A stretch of 64,000 bases of DNA from Caproiciproducens galactitolivorans (GTDB lineage: Bacteria > Bacillota > Clostridia > Oscillospirales > Acutalibacteraceae): contig NZ_JAPOHA010000003.1 of NCBI RefSeq assembly GCF_026672255.1, positions 229,153-293,152 of the forward strand. The letters run 5' to 3'. The position numbers and the translations under genes were made by a program. Under the pieces are notes generated by a model, which was not told the DNA's origin, made no database searches, and was given only the letters and a program-made list of their open reading frames with translations. This document shows positions 26,406 through 38,434 of the stretch, piece by piece; positions within the stretch are counted from its first letter, which is position 1; every line of letters begins with the position of its first letter.

Positions 26406-26464
26406 AGCCAAGGATTTCAGCCTCTTCGTATGGAAGAGAACATGAAATCCTTGGCTTTTTATTT
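26406..26464 (+). terminator. Strong rho-independent terminator
   Basis: A perfect 14-bp stem (AGCCAAGGATTTCA / TGAAATCCTTGGCT) encloses a loop that itself contains CTCTTC/GAAGAG and is followed by TTTTATTTATTT. It closes the broken DUF4143 gene and insulates the convergent lacZ operon. Confidence 0.9.
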
Positions 26465-26807
26465 ATTTCACCATAACAGAAAAACGTTCATTTAAATTAC
26501 AACCATAATATATTAGACAATTCGGCATAATATATCATTTTGTTTCAATTGTAGCGCCGAGAAAATATTTTTATAGTTAGAACCAAGCTTGAATTCCAAT
26601 GTTTATGAAACGAACTTCTTTTTTGCTTTGACAGTTCGTCGAGAAAAGCTGTTCTCCTCGGATAGGTTTGAATTAGTATTGAAATCAACCATATTGCGAT
26701 TTCGCTGCCGCCCACTTTATGCGGCGCTTTGATTTAGCTGACACTTTTTATATTAAGGGCGCGAACTCATCGTTTCGTTGTCAAAACGAAAGCTTTATAA
26801 ATACTAA
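26465..26807. other. Gene-free spacer downstream of lacZ
   Basis: About 340 bp of mixed, A+T-rich sequence with no credible gene on either strand. A 7-bp inverted repeat (TTTCGTT / AACGAAA, near 26772-26793) lies just beyond the lacZ stop but has no T-tract, so I do not call it a terminator. Confidence 0.5.
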
Positions 26808-29897
<3,090 letters not shown>

Positions 29898-29946
29898 TTA
29901 AGCCTATTTCAGATTATTCTTTTTCGTTCTTATCCGAAATCTTTGC

Positions 29947-31407
29947 CTAAGCAGTCTTTTTGCTTCTCTTCTCATATCTATTCCAGCAAATAACGGCAAA
30001 TCCAAGGAACACAACCAGGCCTATAATATTATAAACCAGTATATTAATCGGCTTCGTTACGCCTTTTTCAAGTGTGCCATTTAGCTGTGCGATCATAGTA
30101 GACGGTTCCGGAACTGTGGACATAAAGAATACAAACAAGAATATGCAAAACAAAGTAATACCAGCTGCGATACCGAACTTACGGCCTCCCAATCTGAAAT
30201 TGCGGGGCATACTATCCTTTTTCCATCTTAGAACAATGTATGCTGCAAAGAAGAACAGCATTGGGACCAATGCAGTAGATGCGGTCATGTTGGTTAGAGT
30301 CTGAAGGAAACTGTTCATAGAATTTACACCAAGTGCCGGAATCATCAGCATAATGCTGACAACAGCAGCCTGAAGAATCAGTGCATTGTAAGGATTGCCC
30401 TTATCATCAGTCTTAACAACCCAAGATCCAAAGATGCCTTCCGGAATTTCTGAGAAAAGAACCTTTACAGGAGCAGCAGTCCAAACCATCAAAGAACCTA
30501 AGTTGCAGAGCAGCATAACAAAACCAACAAATCTTCTAACAATACCGCCCATGCCAAAGCGTTGACCAATGATATAGAATGCGTCGAAAATACCGTTGGA
30601 GAAATTATTAGATAATACATTTGAAGGAACAATAAGGCCAATTGCAACTACACCCAATACATACACACCGCCGATTACAAGGCTTGCAGTTATCATGGTA
30701 CGCACAAACGCTTTGTTACCGCCCTTAATATCTTTAACATAGCAGCCGATACTTTCTGCGCCGCCGACAGCCTGGAATATCCATGCCATTACCATGAAGA
30801 ATGTCCAGTCAAACTTTGGTGTCAGAGTGCTTGCGTTAAATTGCTGTGCTGATTTATCACCAAGGCCAAATACAATAATAAACGCGAAAGCAATAAATAG
30901 AACACCAATACCAATTTTAGCAAAACCAGCAATGTTGGTTACCTTTGACATCCAGCCAATGCCTTTGATGCAGATAAAGGTTGCAATCCAAAAAACGATA
31001 ATTGACACAATAGAGGATACGATTACCATGTTATTGCCGTCAAATACATTGTAGCCAAGAATGAAATAGGATGCATAGATTAAAGTCTTTGGAACCAGTG
31101 AGCAGAAAAAAAACAAATTAACAAAGAAATATGACCATGCACCTAAGAAGCCCCATTTGGGACCAAGTGCACTTGAAATCCATTGATGAATACCGGATTC
31201 ACTCTCTGCATTCGCAGATGTAAACTCTGCAACCATCAAAGCAAACGGAAGAAAATAAAATATTGTGCCGAATAGGTATCCCGGCAGCGCCGACAAACCG
31301 ATTGCTACTGTATTGTCGATAAGACTAGCAAAATTAAATACGGCTGAGAAGGTCAACATTAGCAATGCTAGAGAACCTAGATTCGCTCTTTGATTGGCAT
31401 TTTCCAT
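29947..31407 (-). CDS. APC-superfamily amino acid/amine transporter
   Basis: A 486-residue permease with about twelve predicted helices. Helix 1 (LTFSAVFNFASLIDNTVAIG), the SESGIHQWISSALGPKWGFL loop and the WIFQAVGGAESIGCYVKDIKGG segment fit the amino acid-polyamine-organocation superfamily, near the GadC/YjeM-like antiporters. No sugar-transport family signature is seen. The ATG at 31407 lies nine bases after GGTGGAG; earlier in-frame starts overlap that site. It is the first gene of a pair with lacZ. The substrate may be an amino acid, or an amino-acid-linked galactoside that LacZ then cleaves; this is speculation from pairing. Confidence 0.88.
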   Translation of the reverse strand: MENANQRANLGSLALLMLTFSAVFNFASLIDNTVAIGLSALPGYLFGTIFYFLPFALMVAEFTSANAESESGIHQWISSALGPKWGFLGAWSYFFVNLFFFCSLVPKTLIYASYFILGYNVFDGNNMVIVSSIVSIIVFWIATFICIKGIGWMSKVTNIAGFAKIGIGVLFIAFAFIIVFGLGDKSAQQFNASTLTPKFDWTFFMVMAWIFQAVGGAESIGCYVKDIKGGNKAFVRTMITASLVIGGVYVLGVVAIGLIVPSNVLSNNFSNGIFDAFYIIGQRFGMGGIVRRFVGFVMLLCNLGSLMVWTAAPVKVLFSEIPEGIFGSWVVKTDDKGNPYNALILQAAVVSIMLMIPALGVNSMNSFLQTLTNMTASTALVPMLFFFAAYIVLRWKKDSMPRNFRLGGRKFGIAAGITLFCIFLFVFFMSTVPEPSTMIAQLNGTLEKGVTKPINILVYNIIGLVVFLGFAVICWNRYEKRSKKTA

Positions 31408-31500
31408 AAAAGACATCTCCACCTATTATATGTTTTTGATAAGTTGTACAACTGACATGTATATATCATAGTTTCTTTGCCTAATTATCGGCTATATAAA

Positions 31501-31530
31501 TTTGTTGATAAAATATATCATTTTGTTGAT
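31501..31530 (-). promoter_or_regulatory. Direct repeats typical of an AraC-family binding site
   Basis: TTTGTTGAT occurs at 31501-31509 and again at 31522-31530, a 21-bp period that puts both half-sites on one face of the helix. They lie about 95-125 bp upstream of the transporter start, and no strong -35 box is seen for that gene. This is the pattern expected for activation by the neighbouring AraC protein. The rest of the 31408-31784 spacer holds only A+T-rich DNA. Confidence 0.6.
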
Positions 31531-31784
31531 TAATTATTTATAAAAACAGTACCGCCGTTCGTTGATTGCTATAGAATGCGCTTTACGAAGTGTGATTTTT
31601 AGTGTAAAATAACTTATGATACCTTTTGAAAAGCAATGATAGTAATTTTGGCGGCTAAAAAGTTTAAAATTATTTCAAACTATGCATAAATATACATCCG
31701 TTTCGTATTTTCAATGGATAACGCACAGCAAAATTTGCAAGAAGGGAGTAATGATCTATCAATAAATATAGTGATAAAGCTGGC

Positions 31785-32591
31785 GTGATTTTTATGAACC
31801 GTTTCCACGGACAGGACCTCCACCTCTATGAGTCCGGGTTTGAAGTATGCCAGCCTGACAAGCCATTTGAATTTATTCCCATCGACTATTTCTTATTGCA
31901 TTATTGCGTAAGCGGTGAAGGTTTTTTAACATTGCACAATGACCAGCGTCACATAACAGCCGGAGATATTTTTCTAATTCTGCCTAATACAGCAAACAAA
32001 TATTACCCACTCCCAGAAAATCCGTGGAGTTATCGCTGGGTTGGCGTAAAGGGTTCTATGGTAAAATCTATTTTAGAGGAATGCGGGTTTTCTTATGACA
32101 ACTTTGTACTTCACTACGATAAAGATGATACGGTTCTAAGATGCTTCCAGCAGATTTATGAGCGTTGTACCAAATCTGATTACTATACAGCACTTGGATA
32201 TTTATATCAGTTCTTTGGCACACTTACTGAAAAGGAAAACAGCATATTGCTTGAATCAGAAACAGTCCACAGGCAGCGTTTAGAAAAAATGATTAAGTAT
32301 ATTTATGCACAGTATACAAACGATATTTCGGTTCAAAGTATGGCGGATGAATTTAATTTCGATCGCACATATATCTATAAATTGTTTAAAAAGGAAATGG
32401 GAATCAGCCCAAAGCAGTATCTTCTGAATTTCCGTATTGAAAAGGCTTGTGATTTATTGTGCAAAAGTCATATGAGCGTTACCGAAATCGGATATGCGGT
32501 TGGTTTTAACTCTTTTTCCTGTTTTTCCAAACAATTTTGCTTAAAAAAAGGAACATCTCCGATGAAATACCGAAAACAGTTCATTAAATAA
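31785..32591 (+). CDS. AraC-family transcriptional regulator
   Basis: A 268-residue regulator. An N-terminal cupin-like effector domain (HYCVSGEGFLTL, then AGDIFLILPNTANKYYP) is followed by two helix-turn-helix motifs in the last 100 residues: VQSMADEFNFDRTYIYKLFK and VTEIGYAVGFNSFSCFSKQF. It is divergent from the transporter-lacZ pair. The start is doubtful. The frame begins with GTG at 31785 or ATG at 31794 without a good ribosome site, while a good GGGAG at 31744 leads into an ATG frame that stops after four codons. A small indel in the 5' end is possible. Confidence 0.88.
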   Translation: MIFMNRFHGQDLHLYESGFEVCQPDKPFEFIPIDYFLLHYCVSGEGFLTLHNDQRHITAGDIFLILPNTANKYYPLPENPWSYRWVGVKGSMVKSILEECGFSYDNFVLHYDKDDTVLRCFQQIYERCTKSDYYTALGYLYQFFGTLTEKENSILLESETVHRQRLEKMIKYIYAQYTNDISVQSMADEFNFDRTYIYKLFKKEMGISPKQYLLNFRIEKACDLLCKSHMSVTEIGYAVGFNSFSCFSKQFCLKKGTSPMKYRKQFIK

Positions 32592-32816
32592 TTTAGCAAA
32601 ACTTGAATGACAAAAAAGCGGAGAGAAAGACAAGATTTCCAGAAAGAATGTTGAGGCGAAACTTGGTGTTTCTCAAACATGTCCGGACGTATTTTAAAAC
32701 GGAGATGTCGGCAGCCGGAAATTGCGAGAGACCGTAAAATCAAGGAATATTTTAAATAATTTTAAATCACGAAATTTGTGAAAATCCACAAATATTTATA
32801 AAATATAAAAATTTAG
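32592..32816. other. Spacer after the AraC gene; nothing recognised
   Basis: About 225 bp with short broken frames and no family match I can see. Its composition is intermediate between the A+T-rich block and the allose operon. Confidence 0.4.
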
Positions 32817-32845
32817 TTGACGGTATTTTAAAGAGAGTGTATAGT
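32817..32845 (+). promoter_or_regulatory. Sigma-A promoter of the allose-operon LacI regulator
   Basis: TTGACG (32817-32822), 17 bases, TATAGT (32840-32845). The operator-like palindrome at 32856-32871 covers the expected start site, so the regulator should repress itself. Confidence 0.65.
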
Positions 32846-32855
32846 AAAAACCAAA

Positions 32856-32871
32856 GAGTAAACGATTACTC
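32856..32871 (+). promoter_or_regulatory. LacI-type operator A
   Basis: GAGTAAACGATTACTC is an interrupted palindrome (GAGTAA / TTACTC around a 4-base centre). It shares the core with sites at 33979 and 34096. Confidence 0.75.
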
Positions 32872-32951
32872 AAATATCCAACCCTTATTGTGTATGCTTA
32901 GAATACTATCCATTGTCTTTAAAATTTATCAAATAATGAAGAGGGATATAT

Positions 32952-33947
32952 TTGAGCGAAAAAAAAATCTCAATGGTCGATATTGCCCGTATGGCGGAGG
33001 TTTCAACAGCAACGATTTCCCGTGTGCTGAATAAAAACGGCCGCTATTCGCCGGAAACAGAAAAACGCGTTATGGAGATCGTTCATAAATATGGCTATCT
33101 GCCGAATTTAAGTGCGAAAACATTGCGTACGAATAAAAGCTTGAGTATAGGCGTAATTGTTCCGGATATAACAAATGAATTTTTCGGAAAGATTGTACGC
33201 TCCATCGAAAACACGGTTCTTCCGTTTGGCTACTCTGTTTTTGTCTGTGATTCCCATGAAGATGAAAAAATTGAGACCCTGCATATTCAGAATATTGTGA
33301 GTAAGAATGTAGACGGTGTGATTTATATTGCCGGGCGTGCGGATGTAGGGGATATAGACCAGAATTTCAGTATGCCGGTGGTCTATATCGACCGGCAGGC
33401 GGAACATGCACAGTTTGTCGTGCAGTCCGATAATGAGTATGGCGGATTTTTAGCAACAGAACAGCTCATTCGTTCCGGATGCCGCCGCATTTTGTTGCTG
33501 CGTGACCGCCGCATGCTTTTTCCGGTCCGGCAGCGTTACGAGGGGTATTGCAAGGCACATGAAAAATATGGGATCCCCATGGATGAATCACTGATAGTAG
33601 ATAGTACGGTTGACTATACTTTGGCAAGAGACACAATCAGCATGATTTTGGAGGAGGAATCCCTTTTCTTTGACGGTGTTTTCGCTACCAATGATATGAT
33701 GGCGCTGGGAGCACTGCATGCTTTGCAAAAGCATCATGTCCGCGTACCGGAACAAATGAAACTGGTAGGGTTTGACGACATTTCGCTTTCGGAATTTTGC
33801 AACCCGCCGATCACTACGATTACGCAGGATACGGAAGCTATGGGTCAGCGCGCCGCAAGACTGCTGTTAAAACGTATACAGGGGGGAAGCGTTCCTTCCA
33901 ACAATATCATGCTTCCGGTTTTTCTAAATAAAAGAGGGACTACTTAA
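32952..33947 (+). CDS. LacI-family regulator of the D-allose operon
   Basis: A 331-residue LacI/RbsR-type repressor. The helix-turn-helix is MVDIARMAEVSTATISRVLN at residues 8-27, followed by the hinge and a ribose-binding-protein-like effector domain (GVIVPDITNEFFGKIVRSIE, GFDDISLSEFCNPPITTI). It starts with TTG after AGAGGG. It lies upstream of the allose operon in the same direction, with one operator-like site before it and two after it. E. coli controls its allose operon with an RpiR-type protein, so a LacI type here is a different solution. Effector assumed to be allose or a phosphate of it. Confidence 0.93.
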   Translation: MSEKKISMVDIARMAEVSTATISRVLNKNGRYSPETEKRVMEIVHKYGYLPNLSAKTLRTNKSLSIGVIVPDITNEFFGKIVRSIENTVLPFGYSVFVCDSHEDEKIETLHIQNIVSKNVDGVIYIAGRADVGDIDQNFSMPVVYIDRQAEHAQFVVQSDNEYGGFLATEQLIRSGCRRILLLRDRRMLFPVRQRYEGYCKAHEKYGIPMDESLIVDSTVDYTLARDTISMILEEESLFFDGVFATNDMMALGALHALQKHHVRVPEQMKLVGFDDISLSEFCNPPITTITQDTEAMGQRAARLLLKRIQGGSVPSNNIMLPVFLNKRGTT

Positions 33948-33978
33948 AAGTTGGGTCCGTCTTTTATTTATCCTAAAT

Positions 33979-33994
33979 GGGTAAACCATTACCC
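33979..33994 (+). promoter_or_regulatory. LacI-type operator B
   Basis: GGGTAAACCATTACCC is a near-perfect palindrome with the same spacing as operator A. It lies between the regulator stop and the alsA promoter. Confidence 0.8.
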
Positions 33995-34093
33995 AATAAA
34001 TGGTACAAGAATTTTAATTTTGTTTTGGCAATAACAGGGAATTATTTTTTAAAAGGAAAGGGGTGTCCTTTTTGAAAGAATTAAGTGAGAATG

Positions 34094-34122
34094 TTGAGCA
34101 AACGATTACCCAACCTTTTATA
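34094..34122 (+). promoter_or_regulatory. Promoter of the allose operon with embedded operator C
   Basis: TTGAGC (34094-34099), 17 bases, TTTATA (34117-34122). The third operator-like sequence GAGCAAACGATTACCC (34096-34111) overlaps the -35 box and spacer, so a bound repressor would exclude RNA polymerase. Site B lies 117 bp upstream, a distance that would allow DNA looping. Confidence 0.65.
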
Positions 34123-34223
34123 TAAATTTTTGGAATGATATGGGGAAGGAATTGCCGGGCAATAAGAGGTTCCGGCTCAGTAGGGCTTGGACGCCTAAAA
34201 ATAGAGATTTCAAGGAGGTCATT

Positions 34224-35744
34224 ATGAAAACACTTGTTGAGATGAAAAACGTCACCAAGAAATTTCCCGGTGTTACAGCACTTCAGAATATTTCGTTTGA
34301 TATTAAAGCGGGAGAAGTCCATGTTCTGTTGGGAGAAAACGGTGCGGGTAAATCAACTCTGATGAAAATTTTGAGCGGAGTATACCAGCCAACAGAAGGC
34401 TCGATTATCCTGAATGGCAAAGAGTACGACAGGCTGACTCCAAAGGATTCTTATGAAAATGGAATCAGTATCATTTATCAGGAACTCAGCGTAATTAATG
34501 AGCTTTCGATTGAAGAAAACCTGTTTGTGGGAAAATTGCCGATGGCAAAAATGGCGGGTTTTCCGATCGTTAACCGCAAGCTGATGCACCAAACCGCGCT
34601 GGAGCTGTGTAAAAAGGTGGGGCTGCATCGTGACCCCAAAACCTTTGTAGAAGAAATCAGTATATCGGAAAAGCAGCAGGTGGAAATTGCCAAGGCGTTG
34701 TGCGCCAATGCGGAGGTAATCATCATGGATGAGCCTACGGCTTCGCTGACCAAGGAAGAGATAGACCACCTATTCCACATTATTGCTCAATTAAAGAGCG
34801 AAGGAAAAGGCATTGTTTATATTTCTCATAAAATGGATGAAATCAAACAGATCGGCGATCGTGTCACCGTTTTAAAAGACGGGACGTATGTGGGAACACG
34901 CAACGTTGCGGACGTATCGATTGACGAACTGGTTACGATGATGGTCGGGCGTGAAATCAAGGCAACGTATCGGCATGAAGACCGGACGGATTATTCAAAG
35001 GAACCGGTTATTTTTGAGGTTCGGGACATCGCCCGTAAGGATCAAAGAGTGAAAGGAGTTTCTTTTCAGCTTCATCGCGGGGAGATTCTTGGATTTGCCG
35101 GACTGGTTGGCTCGGGGCGCAGTGAAATGATGAATGCTATTTTTGGCGCGGAACCCAAAAGCGCCGGTCAGGTTTTTATGAATGGGAAAGAAATCTTTAT
35201 TAACAATCCCTATCAGGCGATTCAGCACGGGCTGGCCATGGTAACGGAAAACCGGCGTGAAACCGGATTTATTAATACGATGGATATCAAAAAGAATATT
35301 TCCCTTTTGCCGTATGTCAAAACATCGGGCATGGGAGGGCTTTCCGGTCTGGTGAATGAAAAGCAGGATCGGAAATGGGCAGAAGAACAGCATGAAAATC
35401 TGCGTATCAAATGCGCCGGGGTAGACCAGAGTATTTTGGAACTTTCCGGCGGTAATCAGCAGAAAGTTATTTTGGGGAAATGGCTGGCGGCCGATTCACA
35501 GGTTATTATTTTTGACGAGCCTACAAAAGGGATTGATATAGGCAGTAAAAGCGAAATTTATGTGCTTATGCGCAAGCTGGCCGATGAAGGAAGGGGCGTG
35601 CTGATGGTTTCTTCCGAATTGCCGGAGCTTCTCGCGGTATGCGACCGGATTGCTGTATTTCGCGAAGGGAAAATTGCAATGATCTTTACAAGCGATGAGT
35701 GTACGGAAGAAAAAATTATTCGTGCATCCACAGGCGCAAATTAA
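34224..35744 (+). CDS. alsA: D-allose ABC importer ATPase (RbsA/AlsA type)
   Basis: A 506-residue tandem ATPase of the CUT2 sugar importers. The first cassette has Walker A GENGAGKST and Walker B VIIMDEPTASLT. The second has a degenerate P-loop (GLVGSGRSE), the signature LSGGNQQK and VIIFDEPTKGID, as usual in RbsA. The frame is open from 34140, but AAGGAGG sits directly before the ATG at 34224. It is the first structural gene after the operators, 15 bp before the permease gene. Assignment to allose rests on alsE downstream. Confidence 0.94.
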   Translation: MKTLVEMKNVTKKFPGVTALQNISFDIKAGEVHVLLGENGAGKSTLMKILSGVYQPTEGSIILNGKEYDRLTPKDSYENGISIIYQELSVINELSIEENLFVGKLPMAKMAGFPIVNRKLMHQTALELCKKVGLHRDPKTFVEEISISEKQQVEIAKALCANAEVIIMDEPTASLTKEEIDHLFHIIAQLKSEGKGIVYISHKMDEIKQIGDRVTVLKDGTYVGTRNVADVSIDELVTMMVGREIKATYRHEDRTDYSKEPVIFEVRDIARKDQRVKGVSFQLHRGEILGFAGLVGSGRSEMMNAIFGAEPKSAGQVFMNGKEIFINNPYQAIQHGLAMVTENRRETGFINTMDIKKNISLLPYVKTSGMGGLSGLVNEKQDRKWAEEQHENLRIKCAGVDQSILELSGGNQQKVILGKWLAADSQVIIFDEPTKGIDIGSKSEIYVLMRKLADEGRGVLMVSSELPELLAVCDRIAVFREGKIAMIFTSDECTEEKIIRASTGAN

Positions 35745-35759
35745 AATGAGGTGAAAAGC

Positions 35760-36725
35760 ATGGAAAAGACGGTAAATCAAAAAAAGAAAGTATCCTTTAA
35801 TGAACTTTGGCAGAAATACGGCACTTTTGGGATTTTAGTTCTCTTGCTTGTGATTTTGGGTGCTATAAAACCGGAAAGCCTTTTTATTGCGGACAGCGTC
35901 CCTCAGATTTTAAATCAAAGCTCGGTTAACATTCTGCTGGCTTTAGGAGAATTTTTTGCAATCCTGATCGCGGGTATCGACCTTTCGGTCGGTTCTGTAG
36001 CCGCCCTTGTCGGCGTTATCGTTGCCAAAATGATGGTAGCGGGCGTATCCCCTTTGGCAGCGATCTTCATGGGAATTGTAATCGGAGCGTTTATCGGGTT
36101 TTTAAACGGCGCTTTGGTGAATTCCACAGGCCTTCATCCATTTATTATCACTCTTGGCACGCAGGCTATTTTCCGCGGCATTACCCTGGTTCTTTCCAAT
36201 GCGCGTTCCGTATTTGGATTTCCGGCGTCCTTTACCGTTGGGATAAGCTCCTCTGTATTAGGCATTCCGGTATCGGTATTTATCGCTTTGCTTATGGCGG
36301 TTATTCTCGGCTTTTTCACAATTAAGACAAGGGCAGGCCGCAACATCTATGCGTTGGGCGGCAATAGCGAAGCGGCGTGGTTTTCCGGTATCAATGTAAA
36401 GCTACATACGCTGATTGTGTTTATTATTTCCGGCTTATGCGCGGGTCTGGCGGGTATTGTACTGCTTGGCCGTGTGGGCGCGGCGGAACCGGGCGCGGCA
36501 ACCGGATTTGAAACGTATGCAATCGCGGCTTCCATTATCGGCGGCACCAGCTTTTTCGGCGGTAAGGGGAAAATCTTCGGCGTAGTTATGGGCGGCCTGA
36601 TTATTGGCGTTATCAACTATGGAATGACCGTAATGGTTGTACCGAGCAGCTATCAGCAGATTGTAATGGGTGCGCTGATTATCGGTTCCGTAGCGCTGGA
36701 CCGGTTTGTTGCGTCAAAGAAATAA
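35760..36725 (+). CDS. alsC: D-allose ABC importer permease (RbsC/AlsC type)
   Basis: A 321-residue CUT2 permease with eight to ten helices. Seen are AGIDLSVGSVAALVGVI in an early helix, the TLGTQAIFRGITL segment, and the ATPase contact GGNSEAAWFSGINV. GAGGTG at 35749-35754 sets the ATG at 35760 as start. It lies between the ATPase and epimerase genes in a tight operon. Confidence 0.94.
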   Translation: MEKTVNQKKKVSFNELWQKYGTFGILVLLLVILGAIKPESLFIADSVPQILNQSSVNILLALGEFFAILIAGIDLSVGSVAALVGVIVAKMMVAGVSPLAAIFMGIVIGAFIGFLNGALVNSTGLHPFIITLGTQAIFRGITLVLSNARSVFGFPASFTVGISSSVLGIPVSVFIALLMAVILGFFTIKTRAGRNIYALGGNSEAAWFSGINVKLHTLIVFIISGLCAGLAGIVLLGRVGAAEPGAATGFETYAIAASIIGGTSFFGGKGKIFGVVMGGLIIGVINYGMTVMVVPSSYQQIVMGALIIGSVALDRFVASKK

Positions 36726-36751
36726 TTGCGAAATACAATGGGGGTTCGATT

Positions 36752-37435
36752 ATGAGCAAAAAACCAATGTTTTCTCCCTCTTTGATGTGCATGGATTTGA
36801 TGGATATCAAACATCAAATGGAGATTTTGAACAGCCGCGCGGATTTTTACCACGTGGATATCATGGACGGGCATTTTGTAAAAAACATTACCCTTTCTCC
36901 CGACTTTGTAAAGGCGGTAAGCAGTGTGGCTAAGCTTCCGCTTGACTGTCATCTGATGGTGACCACCCCGGATGACTTTATTGAACCGCTTGCGAAAGCG
37001 GGGGCGGGGTATATCTGTCCGCATGCAGAAACGATCAATTCGGATGCGTTCCGCATGATCTATAAAATTAAAAGTCTGGGGTGCAAAGTAGGCGTCGTGC
37101 TGAATCCGGCTACACCCATCGAGTATATTCGGCAGTACATCCACCTTCTGGACAAAATTACCATTATGAGTGTGGACCCCGGCTTTGCGGGGCAGCCGTT
37201 TATTCGGGAAATGCTGGGCAAGATTCGGCAGGCCAAAGAATGGAAAGAGCAAAACGGCTATTCCTATCTGATTGAGGTGGACGGTTCCTGCAATGAGCGT
37301 ACTTTTAAAGATTTAGACGAAGCAGGCGCAGAAGTATTTATTTTAGGTTCTTCCGGACTGTTTAACCTGGATCCGGATCTGGCTGCCGCGTGGGATAAGA
37401 TGAAGAAAATTTTCCATGAGCAAACCGGAAAATAA
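36752..37435 (+). CDS. alsE: D-allulose-6-phosphate 3-epimerase AlsE
   Basis: A 227-residue ribulose-phosphate-3-epimerase-fold enzyme that converts D-allulose-6-phosphate to fructose-6-phosphate. It has the AlsE landmarks FSPSLMCMDLMDIK, FYHVDIMDGHFVKN, LPLDCHLMVT, ITIMSVDPGFAGQPF and IEVDGSCNERTF. The SLMCMDL and DGSCN segments fit AlsE better than the pentose enzyme Rpe. The metal ligands (His in YHVDIMDGH, Asp in HVD, His in DCHLM, Asp in EVDGS) are all present. The next gene is the sugar kinase, starting 37 bp later. Confidence 0.93.
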   Translation: MSKKPMFSPSLMCMDLMDIKHQMEILNSRADFYHVDIMDGHFVKNITLSPDFVKAVSSVAKLPLDCHLMVTTPDDFIEPLAKAGAGYICPHAETINSDAFRMIYKIKSLGCKVGVVLNPATPIEYIRQYIHLLDKITIMSVDPGFAGQPFIREMLGKIRQAKEWKEQNGYSYLIEVDGSCNERTFKDLDEAGAEVFILGSSGLFNLDPDLAAAWDKMKKIFHEQTGK

Positions 37436-37472
37436 TAAGCAAAAATCCCGCCGCGGGGGAATAGGAGGCATC

Positions 37473-38378
37473 ATGCAGCAATATGTAATTGGAATCGATA
37501 TTGGCGGTACCAACTTTCGCATTGGAATGGTTTCACAGGACGGAAGCCTTCAAAATTTTGAAAAACATTCCAGTTCAGTATTGGTTACCGGGAATGCGGT
37601 GGAAATACTAAGTAAGCAGATAGACATGTATCTGGATACATACCGGCTGCGAGGGCAGGTCGCCGCAATTTCAATTGGTATTCCATCCCTTGTAAGTAAA
37701 GATAAGAAAACGATTTATTCCACGCCAAATCTAAAAGGGTTCGATAATTTAAATCTTGCCGACCCTTTAAAAGAATATTTTCAGGTACCGGTCTTTATTG
37801 ACCGTGATGTGAATTATCTTTTGCAAAACGATATCAAACAATTAGGGCTGAACCCGAAGAGTACGATTTTAGGGTTTTATGTTGGGACAGGCCTGGGCAA
37901 TGCGGTGTATATCGAAGGCAAGTTTTATACCGGAAAAAACGGTTCGGCAGGGGAACTGGGGCACATTCCCATGTATGGGATTACCCGGACATGCTCCTGC
38001 GGAAATATAGGCTGCAGTGAAGTCCTTTGCTCCGGAAAATATCTGGAAGAGCTTACCCGGGAATGCTTTCCCGGAACGAGCGTGCGAAATGTATTTAAGC
38101 AGCATATAGATGATCCCCGTTTGCAGAAATATGTAACCGATTTAGCAATTCCCATTGCAACAGAAGTGAACATTTTAGATCCGGATACCATTATTCTGGC
38201 GGGCGGCGTTATCTTCATGGCAGGCTTTCCAAAAGAACTTTTGCTGAAGGCGCTGTATGAGCGTTTACGCAAACCGTATCCCGCGCAGAATCTCGACATC
38301 CGCTTTTCAAAACACACACAGCAAAGCGGTGTACTGGGCAGTGCGGATTTTGCATGGCGGCAGCTTCTCTCTTTATAA
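37473..38378 (+). CDS. alsK: ROK-family D-allose kinase AlsK
   Basis: A 301-residue ROK kinase, probably phosphorylating D-allose at C6 with ATP. The phosphate-binding GIDIGGTNFRIG is at residues 7-18. The catalytic Asp is in VFIDRDVN and the ROK zinc motif is CSCGNIGCSEVLCSG (Cys-x-Cys-Gly-x3-Cys). AGGAGG precedes the ATG at 37473; the frame open from 37416 runs through the end of alsE and is not used. It fills the first catabolic step before RpiB and AlsE. Confidence 0.92.
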   Translation: MQQYVIGIDIGGTNFRIGMVSQDGSLQNFEKHSSSVLVTGNAVEILSKQIDMYLDTYRLRGQVAAISIGIPSLVSKDKKTIYSTPNLKGFDNLNLADPLKEYFQVPVFIDRDVNYLLQNDIKQLGLNPKSTILGFYVGTGLGNAVYIEGKFYTGKNGSAGELGHIPMYGITRTCSCGNIGCSEVLCSGKYLEELTRECFPGTSVRNVFKQHIDDPRLQKYVTDLAIPIATEVNILDPDTIILAGGVIFMAGFPKELLLKALYERLRKPYPAQNLDIRFSKHTQQSGVLGSADFAWRQLLSL

Positions 38379-38382
38379 AAAC

Positions 38383-38406
38383 TTTAATACGTTTATTCGT
38401 ATTAAA
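38383..38406 (+). promoter_or_regulatory. Intercistronic stem-loop before the allose-binding-protein gene
   Basis: A perfect 9-bp inverted repeat TTTAATACG / CGTATTAAA with a 6-base loop, ending 14 bases before the AGGAGG of the next gene. It is A+T rich and without a T-tract, so mRNA processing or stability is more likely than termination. Confidence 0.55.
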
Positions 38407-38434
38407 TGATAAAAAAAATTTAGGAGGATTGTTT

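Noticed and set aside
26100..26411. A minus-strand 103-codon frame in the scar region
   Set aside because: The plus strand clearly shows DUF4143 remnants across this stretch, and the antisense frame has no family features.
33994..34095. A riboswitch in the leader before alsA
   Set aside because: Only a 6-bp AAAGGA / TCCTTT hairpin is visible, and it lies upstream of the predicted promoter. No known aptamer core is recognisable.
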